Shown here: positions 10,960 to 21,277 of the stretch, piece by piece | Layout of the letters: every line of letters starts with the position of its first letter | Position numbering within the stretch: the stretch's first letter is position 1 | Source: Plecoglossus altivelis | Taxonomy: Eukaryota; Chordata; Actinopteri; Osmeriformes; Plecoglossidae | Direction: 5' to 3' | Length of the DNA: 64,000 nt | Assembly: GCA_036571765.1 (NCBI GenBank) | Contig: BROE01000020.1 | Span: 17,274,181-17,338,180, forward strand | The notes under the pieces: model-generated | What the model was told of the DNA's origin: nothing | The model's database searches: none | The model's input: the letters and a program-made list of their open reading frames with translations, nothing else | Translations under genes and position numbers: made by a program

Positions 10960-10992
10960 ACTCTCTCCCTTCCTTCCTGTCGCAGGAACATA
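10960..10992 (+). promoter_or_regulatory. nicn1: Probable 3' splice site in the nicn1 5' UTR, with start context
   Basis: A pyrimidine-rich run ends in CAG at 10983-10985, eight bases before the ATG. It looks like an acceptor, so a non-coding first exon may lie further upstream. The ATG has A at -3, a favourable vertebrate start context. The first exon and transcription start cannot be placed by eye. Confidence 0.45.
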
Positions 10993-11127
10993 ATGAGCGC
11001 CACCCTCGCTGTGCCCTGCACCGTGAAAACTCCGGTTGCTCTTCAGATGGGGGGTTCCAAATCGGACACATCACGTGCAGGTGTCTACATCATAGACGTC
11101 ACCTTACCAATCGGTCAAACTGTCAAC
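10993..11127 (+). CDS. nicn1: nicn1 coding exon 1
   Basis: 45 codons from MSATLAVPC to GQTVN, ending at a GTGAGT donor at 11128. The block VPCTVKTPVALQ followed by GVYIIDVT matches the nicolin-1 N-terminus. The frame stays open upstream with in-frame ATGs at 10900, 10936 and 10954, but homology starts at 10993. A pyrimidine tract ending in CAG at 10983-10985 suggests those upstream codons are intronic. Confidence 0.93.
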
Positions 11128-12868
11128 GTGAGTCCTGTGTGCATGATATTTGTATGGAGCAAATGATCGCTTGTGTTTGTCAATGCACGGATGTTTCTAG
11201 GGTTAGTGGACCCCTTTGTTATTTCCGGTCAATTAGAATGAGAATCGTCCTAATCTTCTCCGTAATAGCGCTCCTGAATGCGTGTACCACAGCACAGGCA
11301 CTGTGACACCCGTGGTCAATCGTGTTTTTCTCTGGCGTCCTGCCTGATTGGTTGATATCAGATAGAAGAACTGTGCTTCAAGAACTTCTACACAGCCTTC
11401 CTGACGGTGCGTGCGCTGAGGAGGGGGTCAGCGGAGCAGGAGGGGCCAGCCCGATGGGTCACCTGTGTGAGGGACCAACGTCTGATGCCCAGCCCACACT
11501 CAGAGGAGGCTTCTCAGGACTACTTCTCTATCCACAGACGACAGGTCAGACCTGGGGGCTAAACACTTTACCGCTGAACACTTTACCTGTGCTCGATTAA
11601 GCTTGCCTGGAATGCTACACTTTACCGCTGAACACTTTACCTGTGCTCGATTAAGCTTGCCTGGAATGCTACACTTTACCGCTGAACACTTTACTTGTGC
11701 TCGATGAAGCTTGCGTCGAATGCTGGTACCAGTGGTAGCATCATGCTGCATATTCAGGGACAGTTCGAACCACCTCTGTTACGCTTGTGTGATGAGGAAA
11801 CAAACCTGAACGCTGTAGGTGTTGAAAGTTCCAGTAGTTCTCCAACCAAAGGCTCCACTGACATGAGCGAGCGAGTCTCCTCGCGCGTGACCATCCTGTC
11901 TCGCCCCGGTGACCACCTCCGACCATCGCCGACGCCCTCTTGGCGTCCCACCTGTGACAGGCGCTGTGTGTTCCAGATGCTGGTGAAGCCGGACAACGTG
12001 GGCTCCTTGAGGCTGATCCTGAGGCAGCCGTCTGCAGTGTGGCTGAGCTTCACTCTGGAGGGCATCAGGATCGTGCCTCACATCAAAGAGGTGGGAGTCA
12101 CATCACGTCTCCACGCTAACGGCGCATAAGCACACGGCGGCGGCTGCAGAACTCGACCGGGGTTGGATCCGAGCTGCCGTAGTAATTCTCATTGAATCTA
12201 TAAACGCAAACTGTCTAAAGAGGTTGACGGGTCGTTCGATCTCTCCAGAACGCTTCCAAGTGCTTTTTGCAAATTCGCTAAACTGCCAAATCAAATACAA
12301 CGTTGTTTTTAAAGTCATAATTCATCAGAACAGTAATGATTAATGGAGAGGGGGTGGGGGAGGGGAGATCTAGGAAGTGATGTCATTGCGTTCTTTATCG
12401 ACCAGGATCCAGAGAAGGAGGCTCCCGATTGGCTGTCTGACCTTACACATGTTGACCAACATTGCAATTTAGAGGTAATCATTGTCAAGATGAAATCCAT
12501 AACAGCCTATCGGGCTTCAGCACATGTTCTGTATTGTACGTAGTTTGATAGAAATGCATGACGAGATGAAAGGGGTCAATTGTTTTGTTCTGCTTCTATT
12601 GTGTCTTCAGGGACTTCCTGATCCACAGACTGTGTCCTCCAGCATCCAGCAGATGTGGGCGTTAACTGAGCTCATGCAGACCAATCAAACCACGGCTTCT
12701 ATTGGACGCTTTGACGTGAGTTGCGCCCAGAAATCTTCTTTGACAGGACTGTTATTTATGCAGTGGATGAAGATAGTATGATGTTTTAATGATGTCAGCC
12801 CGTGATGTTCTGTCATCTCTGTGCAGGTGGATGGCTGCTATGACATCAACCTGTTGTCCTTCACATAA
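10993..12868 (+). CDS. nicn1: nicn1, nicolin-1 (whole coding span, six exons)
   Basis: Nicolin-1 is a small non-catalytic subunit (p24/PGs5) of the neuronal tubulin polyglutamylase complex, which contains TTLL1, TPGS1, TPGS2 and LRRC49 and adds glutamate chains to tubulin tails. Six exons, 10993-11127, 11362-11544, 11977-12090, 12406-12474, 12611-12715 and 12827-12868, join to 215 codons plus TAA; the mammalian protein is 213 residues. Every intron is GT-AG and every junction is phase 0. Family landmarks read directly: VPCTVKTPVALQ near the N-terminus, FKNFYTAFLTVR, RWVTCVRD, LRLILRQPS.VWLSFT, QQMWALTELM and the end GRFDVDGCYDINLLSFT. The start at 10993 matches the position of the mammalian initiator and has A at -3. 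Introns are short (234, 432, 315, 136 and 111 bp). No frameshift or stop is seen, so the gene looks intact. Identification is from remembered family sequence, not a search. Confidence 0.95.
11362..11544 (+). CDS. nicn1: nicn1 coding exon 2
   Basis: 61 codons, phase 0 at both ends. It contains IEELCFKNFYTAFLTVR, then RWVTCVRDQRLMPSPHSEE and SQDYFS, the most recognisable nicolin-1 blocks. The acceptor is AG at 11360-11361, with a weak pyrimidine tract; the donor GTCAGA begins at 11545. Confidence 0.94.
11563..11724 (+). repeat. 54-bp tandem repeat, 3 copies, in nicn1 intron 2
   Basis: Three units begin at 11563, 11617 and 11671 with the motif ACACTTTACCGCTGAACAC. The first two are essentially identical; the third carries a few substitutions. 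The array fills over a third of the 432-bp intron and leaves both splice sites untouched. Confidence 0.9.
11977..12090 (+). CDS. nicn1: nicn1 coding exon 3
   Basis: 38 codons with the conserved stretch LRLILRQPSAVWLSFTLEGI. The acceptor TTCCAG ends at 11976 and the donor GTGGGA starts at 12091. This stretch aligns without gaps to the mammalian segment of the same name, as I recall it. Confidence 0.94.
12406..12474 (+). CDS. nicn1: nicn1 coding exon 4
   Basis: 23 codons (DPEKEAPDWLSDL and following), phase 0. The acceptor CAG ends at 12405 and the donor GTAATC starts at 12475. This is the least conserved part of the family; the xxWLS core is the only clear match. It is supported mainly by fitting between exons 3 and 5 in the same phase. 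Confidence 0.82.
12611..12715 (+). CDS. nicn1: nicn1 coding exon 5
   Basis: 35 codons starting GLPDPQTVSS, then QQMWALTELM and ASIGRFD. The acceptor CTTCAG ends at 12610 and the donor GTGAGT starts at 12716. Strong match to the C-terminal third of nicolin-1. Confidence 0.94.
12827..12868 (+). CDS. nicn1: nicn1 coding exon 6 (last)
   Basis: 13 codons VDGCYDINLLSFT followed by TAA at 12866-12868. The acceptor GTGCAG ends at 12826. It matches the family C-terminus (VDGCYDLNLLSYT) almost residue for residue, fixing the end of the protein. It is too short to show up as an open frame on its own. Confidence 0.94.
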   Translation: MDGCYDINLLSFT

Positions 12869-12906
12869 CAGTGAGAGAGGAGAGGATTGGCCAACCAACA
12901 CAAACA

Positions 12907-12924
12907 GACTTCCATTACCCCCCC

Positions 12925-12965
<41 letters not shown>

Positions 12966-13134
12966 GATGTCCATCATACCCCCCCCACACACACACACAC
13001 ACAAACACACACACAAACACGCGCACACACACACAGACGTCCATCATACCCCCCCGACACACACACAAACGCACACACACACACAGACTTCCATCATACC
13101 CCCCCTCACACATGTACACACACACACACACAAA
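12907..13134 (+). repeat. Compound (CA)n array with a repeated spacer, after the nicn1 stop
   Basis: Starts 39 bases after the nicn1 stop codon. Four blocks of alternating CA are separated by near-copies of a spacer of the form CAGA-YK-TCCATCATACCCCCC. Period is about 50-60 bp. It probably lies in the 3' UTR or just beyond it. Confidence 0.85.
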
Positions 13135-13616
13135 CATTCTCCAGTCTATCGATAACAGGTTAGGTGTGTTTGTGTGTCATAAGCCAGGGCTTCTGTCTTA
13201 TGACACTTTTGACTCTGCAATCTTACAAGTCGTTTCGTTGAATTGTAATGATGTTATATTATCATAACAAACATGCCATATATTTCTACGTTGGTTAGAT
13301 AAGATATGCTATTTTGATTGTAATACTTACTAATGAACATATGGTGCAAGTCTAACCCAGCAGGAGGCAGCAGAGAGCGCATGTTATGATGTATCATAAT
13401 CATGGTGATACTGATCTACAATTTGCTATGCAGTTTCATGCACCATTAATCTGTAGGTTCTGTATTATGTGGCTATGGATGGGACAAGACATTGTAAAGA
13501 TGGCTTTCAGTCTAAATGACAGAAGATTGACAATATGATATAAAACAATAACATGTTTTACGTTTACTCCTGCATTTATGGAAATACTACATAGCTAATA
13601 TTGTTTCTACCACTGT

Positions 13617-13622
13617 ATTAAA
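13617..13622 (+). terminator. nicn1: Candidate poly(A) signal ATTAAA for nicn1
   Basis: ATTAAA about 750 bases after the stop, in A/T-rich unique sequence. A canonical AATAAA is at 13845-13850. I cannot tell which, if either, is used. Confidence 0.25.
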
Positions 13623-13844
13623 TAGAATCCGTAGTATAACATACATTACAAAAATAGAGTTAATTAAAAAATGAACATAAAAGATTGTGTATTTATTGCT
13701 ACCTCAAACCTAACCAGTCAGTTTTCTCTCCTGTTTTGATTTTCATCTTCAACGGTTTTATTTTAAATTTGACCTGCCATCACAACACAGAATGTGAAAT
13801 GCACTTTCCGGGGCCCTCCACAGTCTCTCTCCAGAGCTATCGGA

Positions 13845-13850
13845 AATAAA
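13845..13850 (+). terminator. nicn1: Candidate poly(A) signal AATAAA for nicn1
   Basis: Canonical hexamer about 980 bases downstream of the nicn1 stop codon, followed within 10 bases by a short GTTGTCC stretch. Position is plausible; use is inferred only. Confidence 0.25.
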
Positions 13851-14106
13851 GGTTGTCCAAATTGAAAACCAAGTGGAAATGTCTGTACCTTGTGTTTGAA
13901 TCAGAGGCCCCCAGTGGGAAGTGAAGGGTAATGGAGAATGGAAGGTGGAGAGCTGGAGTGTTTGCCTCTCTTCTAACAGAAGGCTCCACCTCACCACTAT
14001 CATCCCTGAAGCCCACTCCTCCTTGATGGGTCGCACGGAAACAGCTTTCCTGTCGCTCGTCTGGGTTTGCCCATACCGACAGCAAGAATTACTCATCTAT
14101 CTGCAG

Positions 14107-14186
14107 AGTTCCCCTAGCCCCAGCCCCAACCCTAGCCCCAGCCCTAGCCCCAACCCCAGCCCCAGCCCCAGCCCCCATCTAGCCAT
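14107..14186 (+). repeat. CCCCAGCC/CCCTAGCC hexamer-like array
   Basis: About thirteen imperfect CCCAGC / CCCTAGC / CCCAAC units. The opposite strand is rich in GGG and GGGG runs. Confidence 0.85.
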
Positions 14187-16265
14187 CTAAAACAGCCAGG
14201 CTGGAGAACTAGCTCTCTGAAGTCCCAACATTGCAGAAAGTGCCTCCGGTCATTTGGAATGACGAGGTAGGTTTGACAGTGTGCATAGATACGCTACTGA
14301 AGAGGCTGTCTTATTAGCTCTGGTTCATAACTGAGACGGGAGCAAAGGAAAATGACTGCCTGCTGTGTCTTGGTGTGTCCCTCTGCTCTGCACTGCATCA
14401 CATGCAGAAACAACACTGACATTTCTCTAGATGAAGGAGAAGCGAATGAGCTAGCTGGGGAGTGGAGAGAGAGAGAGAGAGAGAGATCAGTTATTATTTA
14501 TAGGTAAATCATTTATTTGCTCACGAATCACCGCCACGTAATAGTTTCAGAAACAAGGCTGTGTTACCAATGAGGCCGTGAGTCATTCCTGCTTTCGTTC
14601 CATTACCTTAAAATCAGACCGAATTTGACTTTCAGCTTTGACTTGCTCTGAACAGTCCTGAGAGAAAGAGAGCAAAACGAACGTCGGGAAAGATGAGGGG
14701 AAAGAGCCCCCATTAGCAAACTTGAAGACAAATCCATTGTGACGCCCGTTCCAATGGATCATGTCATTAGTACCTCTTCCATGAGAGGTAGGAGCAGCAG
14801 TACGGGGACCCACACGTCCTCGTCCCCTCCGAAGGGAGGGAAACCAATTTGAATGTTCACAACGAGGTGATGGATGTCTGTGTTACCTTTAACCCTTCAG
14901 CCATGAATCATTCATCCAAACGGAGGTGTCACAATGGTGTCAACCCTTCCTCTAATAACTGTCACAGGGATATTTCACGCTATTCTTTTCTTCCTTCAGA
15001 AGTCAGAGCCTTTCTATGGCAAACAGAGAAGGCGGAGGAGAGCTTCAAAAGCCTCCCAGAAACGAGGTGGTCTGGTGCCATTATCAGGAGGTTAAGTAAG
15101 AACTTCTCCAAGCCGCTGAGTCACTTGATGTTTGGGATAATACCCTATATTCGCAAAGGTTCTGCTCTGTTGACGACTGTTGACGACCCAATGTTTTACC
15201 TTCTCTGTGTGAACACAACAATCCACAAACACATAATTACAATCATGTATCCATGACCGCTACAGCAATTTACACTAATTACCAAGGAAACAAACATTTA
15301 GGAACCAAAGGGAAACAAACCAATAAAAACACTGAGGGTTGACTTTAAAAAAAATCCTAGTGAAAACGCTAATAACATCAATTAAACCGATACAATTGAT
15401 TTCGTACAGTTGTTTGTCTCCTTTAGTCGACCATGATGTCTGAACAGGAGCACAACAGGAAACGAAAACAAATGGAGTTTCCTGACTCTGTGTTGAACTC
15501 AAATCTGACGGTAAATCCTTCATCCTTCGGGCCTATTTTGCGTTTGTTACAAAGAGAAAAGATGCCTTCCTCCTGCTGGATGTGATCTATCTGTTCATAC
15601 GTTTATCCATATGGCGTCATGTGTATTGTGTTGTTGTGTGTGGACCGCAGGCTAAATAGAGACGTTGTTTGGGCAACAAACAAACAAACAAACAAACATG
15701 CCGATGCGCCGCATCCATCGCAGTGATGGTTGTTATGCGTTCGTTCTCTGAGGCCACGAACAAGGAAATAATCAAATGTTTCCTCTAATTGAGCTTGTTT
15801 CATGTAGTTCTGCAGCGATTCCCTCCAGACATATTTTTCCCTAATACAACGTGCTCCCAGCTCACTGATTGGTAGAGGAGCGAAGCGGTTGAAGATGGGT
15901 ATCTGAAGCAGACAGTCACTCAGAGGCATGACTTGTTTTGCAGCATCTGCTTACGCTCAGAGTTATTAGATTGTAATTGATGACATGAATTTTCATGAGT
16001 TTTTCCCAAGACATGATTGGTAAGGGTTATCTGAAGCAGGTGGTGTTGTGTATTTCATTCATTCCTGTGCTATTGTTGCATCATTTCTTGCTGGAGTTGA
16101 TTGGATCATTTGCATTTTAGATAAAAAAACACCGTGGGGTTCTTTTTGTGGTTGCGATTCATCGCTGAGGCTTTGTGTGGACATTGACAGACCATTGTGT
16201 TCATTGTGGGAATGATGTCCAGTGATAAAACAGAAGACCAAGTCCAGATAGATTTCCTTGCTTGC
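14187..16265. other. Intergenic unique sequence, no gene seen
   Basis: Contains a (GA)n run at 14467-14486 and an (AACA)n run near 15677-15697. No recognisable exon or RNA gene on either strand. Confidence 0.5.
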
Positions 16266-16267
16266 CT

Positions 16268-16395
16268 TTGGAGAGATAGAGAGAAGGAGAGGGAGAGAGG
16301 GAGGGAGAGGGAGAGAGAGGGAGGGAGAGAGAAAGAGAGGGAGAGAGGGAGAGAGAGAGGGAGAGTGAGGGAGGGAGAGGGAGAGAGAGAGGGAT
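16268..16395 (+). repeat. GAGA/GGGAGG purine tract
   Basis: About 128 bases of almost pure purine on the + strand. Confidence 0.9.
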
Positions 16396-18377
16396 AGATA
16401 CACAGCCCCCTAAACTAAGGCTTGGTAACTTACAGCAGTTTACACTGACAACAATGAGAAAACAAAAGACATCACAATAGAATTGTTTTAGACATACAGT
16501 GTGTTTCAAACAGAAAGTGGACTGTCTTTAGCGTTAAGCAGTTGCCCCCCACTGACCAGTATAGGGGAGGAGAGGAGAGGGCGGAACATCATTAGGAAGA
16601 TGTTTGTGTGCAGGTGAGCCGGGAGGGACCTGGACATTAATTTAAAATGCCTGAGTATGTCATTGATCTTGATCCCTAGAGCTGCTGTTCACACTCCAGA
16701 CCACTAGGTGGAGGGCTTGTTCTTCGTGCCTCCAGCATGGCGCAGTAGGGAGTCTCCTCCTGTCATCTTCATCCTCCAGTCATAGCGGGACTTCTAACGC
16801 CTTGCACTGGGCTCGGCCATGTGATTTGTCGGGCATATTTAAATTAAATCCTGTAATTTGGATCCGAATCTTAGTATAGTGTAGAAATATATTATGCAAA
16901 CGCTGCAAAGGCCACGGAGAGGCGACCAATCAGAGAACATGTGTTTCAAAGACCTTTTCCCAGAAGAGCAGTTGTTCTGCAACGATCCTTAGATCTCTCC
17001 ATCTTAGATTAGTTCATCTAATTATCAGTGTGAGACTCGCTTTTCCAGAGACACCCAACTGAGTCTCTTTAACGTTTACTCACATGGTTTGGGTCGACAG
17101 TACTGGAGTTGGTTAGACTGGCCATTCAGACCAGGGTCTTTATCACATAACCGTTCACCACTATCATCTTCCCCAGAACAGCACTTTGACTATGGTGTGT
17201 TTGCTTAGCACATCGGCCAATACAAAGCATACTATCTACTCTCTCTTCAGCACTCCAGGGTGCCATGCCAGAATGATGTGTTTAGCCTAGCATGGCATTT
17301 GAAACTGACTCCCTGCTTGGAGTCCTGTCCAGAGATCGCTTCTTATGACACGTACATGCCAGTAATGTGGCTGTATTACCACGCTAATAGAGAGGGGGTG
17401 GTTTGGAGCGATGCGACCCTGCGATGAGGTAGTCTTGTCTGGGAACTCTTGGTCTAATGGTTCAAACAAGCTCTATTTGGAGTGGAGCTGCGAAGAGAAT
17501 GATTTGAACATGATGTAAATGGATTACATTTTGTATAATACAGGCGTAACATAATATATATCATGTAATGAGTCTGGTCTTGATTCAACAGACTATTATA
17601 TAACGAAAAATTCAAACACTATTCTGGTCTTTACTACACAGACTGCATTATGCAATGTAAATTATCATACCCACTCTGAGCTTGAGTTTAGATACTATAA
17701 AATTCCATGGATCTACTCCTTCCGTCAGCCTGTTTTTAGAAGATGAGATCTGGAACACGAGGGCGTCTGTGGGATTCAGAACACCAAGCATCTCAGCTCG
17801 ATCTCTGGGAGTCCATCTTACGTCTGAGGGGAGATGTTTTGCTTCTTCTGCATAAAGGTTAAAGGTCATATCTTGCTCCTCTGTGTTGACATATTCCAAG
17901 CAGACGTGTTTCGAACTGCCGCAAACGTACCTGCCGCAAATGTACCTGCCGCGACAAGCTTTTCACTGGCTGTAATTGCAGCCTAACAATGTCTATCAAT
18001 GATTCAGATCAAGTGAAAGCAGGTAATTGAGATAATCACATAGCTCAGCTACGATGGCTTTGGTGCTTCGTCTCAGAGTTCTATCTGGGAGTCTGTGCAT
18101 CGCATGCAAACGCTCTTCTCCCTGCAGCAAACAAGGAAATTAATTGCTTTAATTTCAAATAATATACATGACGGAATACAGCGCCGCCCTGGAGTTGTTT
18201 ACCCGAATCAGCCTCTTAGCTCCTGGAGCTAAGCAAGCGTTTCACTGTTGGTTAGTTTACCAATACGCATTCAATTGTGTCAGCTAATATTGAACAATGA
18301 ACACAGAATAACATCTTCTCATCCCCCCGAATCCCAGGTTTGAAACATAAGCGTTCAAAGGTGCATAAAAAAATAAA
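16396..18377. other. Intergenic unique sequence, no gene seen
   Basis: Ordinary composition, stops in all frames, no repeat family recognised. Confidence 0.5.
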
Positions 18378-18525
18378 ATGGAATGAGCTTGTATTCATAC
18401 AGCCCTTTCCCAAGCAGTATCAGAGGGTTTTGCAGATACAGAGATTGGCACCAGAACCCAAACTAAACCCTCAAGGAAGACAGGAAGACTTCCAGGAAAC
18501 CTCAGAGAAAAACCTAGGCCATTAA
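18378..18525 (+). repeat. Dispersed repeat, family 2, copy on + strand
   Basis: Carries the fish-type blocks TTCATACAGCCCTTT, AACCCTCAAGGAAGACAGGA and CTCAGAGAAAAACCTAGGCC. The same order of blocks occurs at 28546-28690, and in reverse at 53640-53800. Related sequences are very common in fish genomes. Confidence 0.6.
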
Positions 18526-19809
18526 CTGAACACACTCATGCAGTAATAACGATAATAACAATAATGATTTATTTGTATGAGGATGGTGAAGACATGGGCA
18601 TTTCAAGTTCTGAATGAGTAAGCTATATTATTAGCAGGGTCCTCCGCCAGCGTGTTTGGCCCGTGCTGGGTCACGCGACTGGGAGGCTCAGTAGAACGCC
18701 AAAGGGTTGTCGGCTTGGAACCAGAAGCTTCTTGTGCATCATCTGGAATCTTCAGAGTTCTACGTTGCCGACGACAACACAATGTGGACGTCTGTCGGTA
18801 GATGAAAAGCAGACTTTAATGCAGAAATGTCTTACCATGTACAACTGACAAGAAGTAGATGGAAAGTTCTGCTCGTGGTCTGCTTCCTGTCACATGGTCA
18901 TGTGACACACACTGTAGTGTGTGCGGCTACTTTGTTTCTCCATGTGACTCCTGTCCAGGGAATGGTGCTCCTACTGGAATGCAATAACCTGGATCAATGT
19001 GAGAATAAATGTGCAGGTAATTAAAATGAAAGGCATTGTACAGAACGGTACACATAGCACCTAAGGATGGTTGTGGGAATATTGAGTACACATTTGGATT
19101 GATTGAGCCCTTCTCTTTCTCAGGCAAAGCCTTGGGCTCAGCCTGTCACATTATGCTGACTGCACGATAGTCATACCACATCCAGTAGCTAATGTACTCT
19201 GTACAGTAGCAGTCCGTCCCGTCACTCATTGAATGCATTGCATAACGAAGTACTGTCCACTGTAAATGTCTGTGTGAGTGTCCTCTTTTTTACATATTAT
19301 AAGAACAATCAGGCGCTGGTCTATTTCATCAGAGTATTTTTTTGCGGAAGGTTTGTAAATGCACGTGTGTACGCATGTGCGCGCACGTATAATCCATCAT
19401 TGTCATTCTTTGTCATTGTCATCCACTCCATGAAACCTGGCGAAATGGATTTGTTGTATCAATCCCACCAAGACATAATTGACCATCAGTCGGCAGAGAA
19501 TGTATCAGAGAAAATCCTACAGCAGGTGTTAGAGGCTGAAGTAGAAATCCAATAATGGGCTGAAATGCTTTCACCCGGTGATGCCCTGTTAGCTGCAGAT
19601 TGGACAGAAGCAAGATCTATTCCAAGCCTGAAGTGAAAGAACTTGTGTATCTGCACTGTTATTAAACAGGGGTTCTGTCAAAGTTTTCACACGAAGTCCT
19701 GGTTCTCCCTGAGGGAAGCCAGAGAGGGGAAGAAACAATGAACAAAAACTTTGTTAATGTAGGCCTACTTATGTTGATTTTTATGCTATCAGTAGAAAAA
19801 TCAGTGTAC
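18526..19809. other. Intergenic unique sequence, no gene seen
   Basis: No recognisable gene. A 108-codon frame at 19229-19555 has no familiar motif. Confidence 0.45.
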
Positions 19810-20165
19810 ACTTGACTTACGGTAAATATTTTTACTTAAATAACTTTTTACTTTCCCTCCATACATTCTTTACACGCATTTTTGCGTGTAAAAACTTTCC
19901 ATTTATTGCGTTTTCAGAACGGGCTCGTTACGTTAGTTGTAAACTGTAGTTGATGGCACGATCAATATTATTTCTTGCCTTTGCGTGCCTTTTTATTCCC
20001 TGGCTATCATGCACAACAAACGTAATTAAGTCTAACGAGCTAACAGAGTAAAGCGGAGGAAAACGGTCTAACGCTGTGGATGAGACAGAGAGAGCTATAC
20101 GGATACGATATCAACATGACAGAGAACAGATACATTCCTGATCACCCATGGTTATATGACGCCAG
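19810..20165 (+). repeat. Dispersed repeat, family 1, copy B (partial)
   Basis: Shares the CTCGTTAC block and the ATCAATATTATTT...TTTGCGTGCCTTT...TTCCC..GGCTA stretch with copy A (9700-9770). It shares CATTCCTGATCACCCATGGT at about 20131-20150 with copy C. The far end seen in A and C was not found. Confidence 0.5.
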
Positions 20166-21207
20166 TATAGATCGGTTGAAGTCGCTCCTCAAATGCTGTA
20201 TGTAGACAGGCCACCAGCGCCAACTAAATGTTCGTTTTTCGTCTGCGTAGCAAGTCTCGGTTGAGCTTGAGATGAGATGTAGAAGTGGGAAGTTTGATCC
20301 TCAGTGTGGCCGAAAGTCGGCCTAAAGTCGGCCCAGCTCCAACGGGAAATTGTCGGTGGCAAAAATGATTCCTGACGAATGCGTAACGTTTCTGTGACCC
20401 ATACTTGTTAACTGAAACTTTGGTAAACGTTGAGATGCTGACAACACTTTTACGCTGGAGTATCGTTGGCTCCTGTACTTATACCTGATTATTGTGTGTA
20501 CGCAGACATGTTCACCAAACCTGAGGGTTTCTACTCAACTTTCACTTTCCTGTTCGCTAATAACAGGTTACTATAACAATTTTCTAATCATCCCAGCGAC
20601 GGTAAGAATATTTTATACTACTGCGCCTATAATTATTTGGCTATTTTCAAACGGATTAGCTCCCTAATTACATATGTAAGTGCTGATTAAATCTCCACAG
20701 GAACTAGTTAGATTTAAAAGTCCATGTTGAGATGGTGAGATAGAATCTAGCATCGTGACCTCAACCGCTTAGGTCCAGTATTTACAAACTATCCTCCACT
20801 TTTACACACAGGGTTTATATTATTACATGAAAATGTTTTCACTAACTCCATTTTCAAACCTAAGTAGATTAAGAGGAGACATCTCAACATCTAAAATAAA
20901 ATCTATGTTCTATGATTGATTTATGTCGGATTATCATCTTAGAAAGAAAAGGGGATTTTTGACACCAGTGTGAATGAATACAAATTGGTTTTGGGGCATC
21001 ACAAGGTTAACTGCAAACAATGAATCCTCAATTGAGTCATAGCTAGCAGGTGTCTTATCTGGGAGTAGCTAGCTAGTAGGAAGACCACAATCTCATAGAG
21101 ATGAAAGTGCCAAACATGAGATGGCCGTACAAAAAAACATGCATGCATACACAGGCAAACACTCATGCAGCGCTTGCTCTCACTTTGTCTAACACACAAG
21201 AATAAAC

Positions 21208-21210
<3 letters not shown>
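20166..21210. other. Intergenic unique sequence, no gene seen
   Basis: A/T-rich, nothing recognised on either strand. Confidence 0.45.

Positions 21211-21276
<66 letters not shown>
21211..21276 (+). repeat. (TC)n-(AC)n compound microsatellite
   Basis: About 50 bases of CT repeats continuing as CA repeats, the same arrangement as at 396-453. Confidence 0.92.
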
Positions 21277-21277
<1 letters not shown>

